Both the position numbers and the translations under genes were made by a program. DNA of 64,000 nt from Phycicoccus jejuensis (GTDB taxonomy: Bacteria > Actinomycetota > Actinomycetes > Actinomycetales > Dermatophilaceae), in NCBI RefSeq assembly GCF_000720925.1, contig NZ_JOEE01000003.1, positions 395,480-459,479 on the forward strand. Reading direction: 5' to 3'. Position 1 is the stretch's first letter; the number at the start of each line of letters is the position of its first letter. Positions 58,338 through 64,000 of the stretch are shown one piece after another. The notes below the pieces were generated by a model that was not told the origin of the DNA, ran no database searches, and saw only the letters and a list, made by a program, of their open reading frames with translations.

Positions 58338-59548
58338 CCGACCAGCCCTGGGTGGCGCCCGGGTCCGGGCCCGAACGACCCGACCCGACGGCCCCGCCGG
58401 CCCCGGGCGGATGGACGCCGCCGGCCGTCCCCCCGCCTCCCGGCGCGGCCCATCCCCCGCCTCCCGGCGCGGCCTACCCGCCGCCGCCCGTGGGGTCCGC
58501 TCCCCCGCCGGGATGGCAGCCGCCGGCCTACCGCACGGTCGACGTGCGGCCGGGCATCGTGCCGCTGCGCCCGCTCGGCCTCGGCGACGTCTACGGCGGC
58601 GTGCTCAAGGCCGTGCGCGGCAACCCCGCCGCCACGATCGGCCTCGCCGCCCTCACCTGCTTCGCGCTGCTCCTGCCGACGACCGCTCTCGGCGCGTTCC
58701 TCGCCGGCCAGGCGTCCAGCGACCCCTTCGGCTCCTTCGCGGCCACCGACACGGTCCCGGACAACGCCGGGATCTCGCTCGTCGGCCAGTACCTGCCGAC
58801 CATCGGCCAGCTGCTCTCCGCGGTCCTGCTCGCCGGGTTCCTCGCCCAGGTCGTCGGCCAGGCCGTCCTCGGCCGCAAGGTCGGGATGGGCGAGATCTGG
58901 CGCTCTACGCGCGGGCGCGTCCTGCCGCTGGTCGGGGTCGTCCTCCTCACGGGCATCCTGCTCCTCGTCGTCCTCGTCGTCGGCGTCGCGGGGGCCGTGG
59001 CGCTCGTCGTCGCGCTCGACCCGAGCGGCACCGGGGGCATCCTCGCGGCGATCGGCATCGTCCTGCTCGTCGGGCTCCTGACCGTCGCCCTGCTCGCGCT
59101 GCTCGCGACCCGATGGGCCTACGCCGCACCGGCGGTCGTCCTCGAGCGGATCGGGGTCATGGCCTCGCTCCGGCGCTCGTGGGGACTCGTCGGCGGTCCG
59201 TCGAAGGGCCCGTTCTGGCGCGTCTTCGGCATCCGCCTGCTCACCGCCGTCATCACCGGCGTCGCCTCCACCGTCATCACCTTCCCCATCTCCCTCCTCC
59301 TGCTCGGCGTCGTCGCGGCGACGACCATCGGCTCGGGCTCCTCCGACGGCGGCACGCTGCTCGTGGCGCAGACCCTCGTGAGCGGGCTGACGGCCCTGCT
59401 GACCGGGGCGCTGACGACGCCGTTCAGCGCCGGGGTCGACGCGCTGCTGTACGTCGACGGGCGGATGCGCCGGGAGGGGCTCGACATCCAGCTCATCCAG
59501 AGCGCCCAGGGTGCCGCCGCCCCGCCGTGGCCCGCCACCTCGCCGTGA
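58334..59548 (+). CDS. Polytopic membrane protein with proline-rich cytoplasmic N-terminus
   Basis: 404 residues: about 75 of Pro/Gly-rich sequence with PPPPGAA-type repeats, then YRTVDVRPGIVPLRPLGLGDVYGGVLKAVRGNPAATIGLAALTC and six or so hydrophobic segments ending near residue 380. It resembles the glycerophosphoryl-diester-phosphodiesterase membrane domain family of uncharacterised proteins. Usually first gene of the DUF4129-DUF4350-MoxR-DUF58 cluster, as here. ATG 58334 with GAGGGGG upstream. Its stop overlaps the next start (GTGA). Confidence 0.85.
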   Translation: MTDQPWVAPGSGPERPDPTAPPAPGGWTPPAVPPPPGAAHPPPPGAAYPPPPVGSAPPPGWQPPAYRTVDVRPGIVPLRPLGLGDVYGGVLKAVRGNPAATIGLAALTCFALLLPTTALGAFLAGQASSDPFGSFAATDTVPDNAGISLVGQYLPTIGQLLSAVLLAGFLAQVVGQAVLGRKVGMGEIWRSTRGRVLPLVGVVLLTGILLLVVLVVGVAGAVALVVALDPSGTGGILAAIGIVLLVGLLTVALLALLATRWAYAAPAVVLERIGVMASLRRSWGLVGGPSKGPFWRVFGIRLLTAVITGVASTVITFPISLLLLGVVAATTIGSGSSDGGTLLVAQTLVSGLTALLTGALTTPFSAGVDALLYVDGRMRREGLDIQLIQSAQGAAAPPWPATSP

Positions 59549-60210
59549 CCCCGGCCGACGCCCCGCTCGACCCGAGCAACGAGCAGGCGCGCCGCTGGCT
59601 CGAGGAGGAGCTGACCGCCTCCCGGTACCACGCGCAGCCGAGCATCCTCGAGCGCCTCAACGAGCTCCTCGACCGGCTGCTCAACGCCCGCCCCGAGGGC
59701 GGCCTGCCGGGCGTCGCCGTGCCCATCGCCGTCGGGCTCGTCGTCGCGGTGCTGGCCCTCGTCCTCTGGCGGGTGCTGCGGCGCGACGTCGGGCGCAGCG
59801 CCGGCGGCGGGTCCTCGCGCGCCCTCGACGTCCCCGACGTCCCGGCGGCGACGCTGCGGGCGTCCGCCCGGGCGGCCCTCGAGCGCGGCGACCTCGACGC
59901 AGCGGTCCTCGACGGCGTGCGGGCGATCGCGCGAGCCGGGGTCGAGCGGGTGCTGCTCGACGACGCGCCCGGCCGGACGGCGCACGAGGTCGCGCAGCTG
60001 CTCGGCGTGCCCTTTCCCGGCGAGCACACGGCCCTCGCCGACGCCGCCGACGCCTTCGACGCCGTCCGGTACGGCGACCGCCGCGCGACCGCCGAGCAGG
60101 CCCGCGGCGTGCTCGACCTCGACGCGCGCCTGGCCGCCGCCCGCCCGGAGCGTCCGACGGTCCCGACCGACCCGCCCGCAGCGGCTCCCGCCCCGGAGCC
60201 GGTGCGATGA
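59545..60210 (+). CDS. DUF4129 domain protein
   Basis: 221 residues: SNEQARRWLEEELTASRYHAQPSILERLNELLDRLLNA, one membrane segment (VAVPIAVGLVVAVLALVLWRVL), then the DUF4129 cytoplasmic region with ARAALERGDLDAAVLDGVRAIARAGVERVLLDDAPGRTAHEVAQLLG and AFDAVRYGDRRATAEQA. GTG 59545 overlaps the preceding stop; ATGA overlap with the next gene. In related clusters such proteins accompany MoxR ATPases and transglutaminase-like proteins; role unknown. Confidence 0.88.
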   Translation: MTPADAPLDPSNEQARRWLEEELTASRYHAQPSILERLNELLDRLLNARPEGGLPGVAVPIAVGLVVAVLALVLWRVLRRDVGRSAGGGSSRALDVPDVPAATLRASARAALERGDLDAAVLDGVRAIARAGVERVLLDDAPGRTAHEVAQLLGVPFPGEHTALADAADAFDAVRYGDRRATAEQARGVLDLDARLAAARPERPTVPTDPPAAAPAPEPVR

Positions 60211-61396
60211 GCGTCGCCCCGGCCGGCGTCGACGCCGGCCGCGTCGTCCGCCGCACCCGCGACGTCGTCCTCTGGGTGCTCGCGGTCGTCGTCGGCGGCG
60301 CTCTCCTGGCCGTCGCGGCAGGCGGCCCCCCGCCCGAGGACCGCCTGCACCCCGACGGCACCGGGCAGGGCGGGACCCGGGCGCTCGTCGAGGTGCTGCG
60401 CGACCAGGGCATCGACGTCGAGGTCGTCACCTCGTCGCAGGAGGCCGTCGAGGCCACCGACGACGGCAGCACCGTCGTGGTCGGCAACTCCGACCTCCTG
60501 ACCGACACCGCGGCCCGCCGGCTGCTCGAGGGCACCCGGGCCGCCGACCGCGTCGTCCTCCTCGACACCGCACCGGGCGTCCTCGACGCGCTCGGGCTCG
60601 GGGTCACGGCGCGCCCGGCCGACGGCCCGGCGACCGACCCGCAGTGCACGCTCCCGTGGGTCGGGCGCGAGGACCGCGTGAGCCGGACCTCGTGGGCGCT
60701 CGTCCCGGTCGACGGCCGCGAGCTGCCCCCCGGTGTCGTCGGCTGCTGGCCCACGCCGGACGACGGCGGCGACGGCCCCACGGCGTACGCGGCGGTCGAC
60801 GTCCCCGCCACCGACACGCACGCGCCGGTCACCGTCGTCGGCTTCCCCGACGCCGCCACGAACCGCTTCGTCACCGAGGACGACGACGCCGGGCTGATGC
60901 TCCGGCTGCTCGGCGCGTCCCCGCGCCTCGTCTGGTACCACCCGGGCGCCGAGGACGCGACGGCCAACCCGTCGACCGACGACTCGTCGGTGTGGCCGGA
61001 GTGGGTCGGCCCGGGCCTGCTCCTCGCCGGCCTGGCGTTCGTCGCCTTCGCCGTGGCCCGTGGACGCCGGCTCGGCCGCCTCGTGCCCGAGCCGCTGCCC
61101 GTCGTCGTGCGCGCCGCCGAGACGACCGAGAGCCGCGCCGAGCTCTACCGCGCCTCGGGCGACCGGGTGCGCGCCGCCCGGGTGCTCCGTCAGGCCACGG
61201 GTGCCCGGCTCGCCGTCCGCCTCGGGCTGCCCGCCCGCACACCGGCGGACGAGCTCGTCCCCGCCGTCGCAGCGGCCGCCGGGGTGCCCGCCACCGAGGT
61301 CGACGCGCTCCTGCGCTCCCCCGCCCCGCTCGACGAGGCCGGCCTCGTCGCCCTCGCCCAGCAGCTCGCCCATCTCGAGGAGAAGGTCCGCACGTC

Positions 61397-61400
<4 letters not shown>
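60207..61400 (+). CDS. DUF4350 domain membrane protein
   Basis: 397 residues: N-terminal membrane segment (VVLWVLAVVVGGALLAVAAGG), an external DUF4350 domain (GQGGTRALVEVLRDQGIDVEVVTSSQEAVEATDDGSTVVVGNSDLLTD) and a second membrane segment near residue 270 (GPGLLLAGLAFVAFAVARGRRLGRLVPEPLPVVVRAAETTESRAELYRASGDRVRAARVLRQAT), then a helical cytoplasmic tail. Four-base overlaps at both ends with DUF4129 and MoxR genes show tight coupling. Function unknown. Confidence 0.88.
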
Positions 61401-62379
<979 letters not shown>

Positions 62380-62380
<1 letters not shown>

Positions 62381-63672
62381 TGGCCCTGACGACGCGCGCC
62401 GCCGCGCTGCTCCTCCTCGGCCTCGTCCCCGTCGGGCTGCGGCCCGAGGGGTCGACGGTCGCGCTGTGGACGCTCGTGTGGCTCGTGCTCGTCGGCCTCG
62501 ACCTCGCCCTCGCGGCCACCCCGAGCGCCCTGCGACTGACCCGCGAGGACCCCGCCCTCCAGGTCCGGCTCGGCGAGTCGACGACCACCGGGGTGCTCGT
62601 CGAGAACACCGGACGACGGCGGGCGCGCGGGTTGCTCCGTGACGGGTGGCCGCCCTCGGCCGGCTCGTCCCCGTCCCGTCATCCGCTGGATGTCCCGACC
62701 GGCGAGGTGCGGCGCGTCTCGACGCGGCTGACCCCGACACGGCGCGGTGACCGGCGGGCCGACTGCGTGACGGTGCGGCTCCTCGGGCCGCTGGGGCTCG
62801 CCGGGCGGCAGCGGTCGGTCGAGGCCCGGGCCCGGCTGCGCGCGCTGCACGCGTTCCCGTCCCGCAAGCACCTGCCGAGCCGGCTCGCGGTGCTGCGCGA
62901 GCTCGACGGGCGGGCGGCTGTGCGCACCCGGGGGCAGGGCACCGAGTTCGACAGCCTGCGCGAGTACGTCGACGGCGACGACGTCCGCTCCATCGACTGG
63001 CGGGCCACCGCGCGCCGCCAGCACCTCGTCGTGCGGACCTGGCAGCCGGAGCAGCATCGCCGCATCGTCATCGTCGTCGACACCGGCCGCACGAGCGCCG
63101 GGCGGGTCGGCGAGGCACCGCGCCTCGACGCCGCGATGGATGCCGCCCTGCTGCTCACCGCGCTCGCGGGGCACGCGCGCGACCGGGTGCAGGTCGTCGC
63201 CGGCGACCGTCGCATCCGGACCCGGGTCAGCGGCGCGGACCGTGCCGGCCTGCTGCACGACGTCATCTCCGCGATGACCCCCATCGACCCCGAGGTCGTC
63301 GAGACCGACTGGGGCGTCCTCGCGGCCGAGGTCACGCGCTCGACGCACCGGTCGCTCGTCGTCCTCCTGACGCCGCTCGAGCCGGCGGCGATCGAGGAGG
63401 GGCTCATCCCCGTGCTGCCGGCGCTCGTCGCGCACCACCGGGTCGTCGTCGCGTCCGTGGCGGACCCCGCCCTCGACGCGATGCGCGTTGCGCGCGACGG
63501 GTCCGAGGAGGTGTGGGGCGCGGTCGCCGCCGAGCGCACGGTGTCGTTGCGGCGGCAGGCCTCGGATGCCCTCGGCCGGCTCGGGGTCGACGTCCTCGAC
63601 GCGACGCCGGACGACCTACCGGTGCGCCTCGCCGACCACTACCTCGCGCTCAAGCGCGAGGGTCTGCTCTGA
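62380..63672 (+). CDS. DUF58 protein (VWA-like partner of MoxR)
   Basis: 430 residues: two N-terminal membrane segments (ALLLLGLVPVGL and TLVWLVLVGLDLALA), a beta-rich middle, and the DUF58 core QGTEFDSLREYVDGDDVRSIDWRATARRQHLVVRTWQPEQHRRIVIVVDTGRTSA, whose VDTGRTS resembles a MIDAS site. Last gene of the cluster. Works with MoxR in an uncharacterised envelope or maturation task. ATG 62380 shares one base with the MoxR stop. Confidence 0.92.
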
Positions 63673-63809
63673 GGAGCCGGTCCGCTCACCCGTCCGTGTC
63701 CACGCTTGTCGGAGAGCGGTTTTCCACAGCGGGGTAGGACGGCAGCCGTCGTCCACAGGTGCCCGTCCCGACCTGATGCCCTGTCGGTGGGCGGTGCCAG
63801 GATGGTCAC

Positions 63810-64000
63810 ATGTCAACGGGGACAGCCGAACTCGAGGAGCGCCGCTCCCGGCTTGAGGCTGCCCGGGACGCCCTGACCGGGCTCGACGAGGTCCTGACCG
63901 GAGCGTGCGGGGACGGGTTGGGTGAGCTGATGGAGCTGCTCGACGAGGTCGCCGCGCGGGCCTCTGCTGCCCGGGTCGTGGTCGTGCTGGAGGCCGTGCG
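63810..64000 (+). CDS. DUF222/13E12-family protein, N-terminal fragment (probable HNH endonuclease)
   Basis: 63 residues before the right edge: MSTGTAELEERRSRLEAARDALTGLDEVLTG, then LGELMELLDEVAARASAARVVVVLEAV. The last block is the typical opening of DUF222 proteins, which in actinobacteria are usually followed by an HNH nuclease domain and occur in many copies per genome. ATG 63810 has CAGGAT six bases before it. The intergenic stretch before it (63673-63809) holds TTTTCCACA and TCGTCCACA, each one mismatch from an actinobacterial DnaA box; nothing else seen there. The rest of the gene lies outside. Confidence 0.7.
   Translation, partial: MSTGTAELEERRSRLEAARDALTGLDEVLTGACGDGLGELMELLDEVAARASAARVVVVLEAV

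Overview
The window is very GC-rich (above 70% by eye), uses GTG starts freely, packs genes with 1-4 base overlaps, and carries typical actinobacterial genes: F420-type LLM oxidoreductase, acyl-CoA carboxylase epsilon subunit, LpdA quinone reductase, an Rv1264-like adenylate cyclase, an MT0933-type antitoxin-like protein and a DUF222/13E12 start. The mix fits the order Micrococcales, plausibly an Intrasporangiaceae/Dermatophilaceae relative; this is inference from gene content, not a database match.

Layout. 1-4.7 kb: partial EAL/HDOD protein, chromate transporter, divergent TetR/acyl-CoA dehydrogenase pair, NYN nuclease. 4.8-13.8 kb: Imm-5-like protein, LLM oxidoreductase, UDP-glucose dehydrogenase, CoA-binding protein, two-domain CDP-glycerol transferase (cell-wall teichoic-type polymer), purEK, GtrA. 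13.8-19.4 kb: two-component system, adenylate cyclase, BirA, and divergent acyl-CoA carboxylase beta/epsilon. 19.4-21.4 kb: an accessory DUF559/AbiEi-like gene bracketed by palindromic repeats, then a MOSC protein. 21.4-32.7 kb: DUF885 peptidase-like protein, TetR, antiporter with a UBP zinc finger, Maf, a self-regulated membrane/wHTH pair, a carboxylase/acyl-CoA dehydrogenase/MerR module, PfkB kinase and kynA. 32.8-37.5 kb: a 51-bp palindromic tandem array, then a sugar-phosphate module (LacD-like aldolase, 1-phosphofructokinase-like kinase, LacI regulator, FGGY kinase). 37.5-45.3 kb: DUF2157 pair, DMT exporter/MarR pair, carboxylase alpha subunit, antitoxin-like pair, lpdA. 45.5-50.4 kb: PotABCD-type ABC transporter, DUF2306/MarR pair. 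50.6-56.9 kb: nucleoside/deoxyribose catabolism (PNP, phosphopentose-type mutase, deoC, aldehyde dehydrogenase plus a truncated paralogue). 57-63.7 kb: acetyltransferase, uridine kinase, and a DUF4129-DUF4350-MoxR-DUF58 membrane operon. The window ends in the start of a DUF222/HNH gene.

Two themes cut across the window. First, about 20 genes have a TANNNT hexamer 6-8 nt before the start codon and usually no Shine-Dalgarno, so leaderless transcription appears to be the rule for first genes of operons; this was used to choose starts. Second, the intergenic DNA is unusually rich in palindromic elements in several sequence families: 34-bp palindromes around 19615-20541, a five-copy 51-bp array before kynA, two copies of a long GTCGAGTGAACAGAACACGC hairpin, two copies of a CTACACCGCAGTA hairpin, a 42-bp perfect palindrome, and GAAA-loop repeats. 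Operators for TetR, MarR (two), MerR, LacI and the small wHTH regulator can be read directly as paired or perfect palindromes beside their genes. No tRNA, rRNA, IS element, prophage or cas gene was seen.
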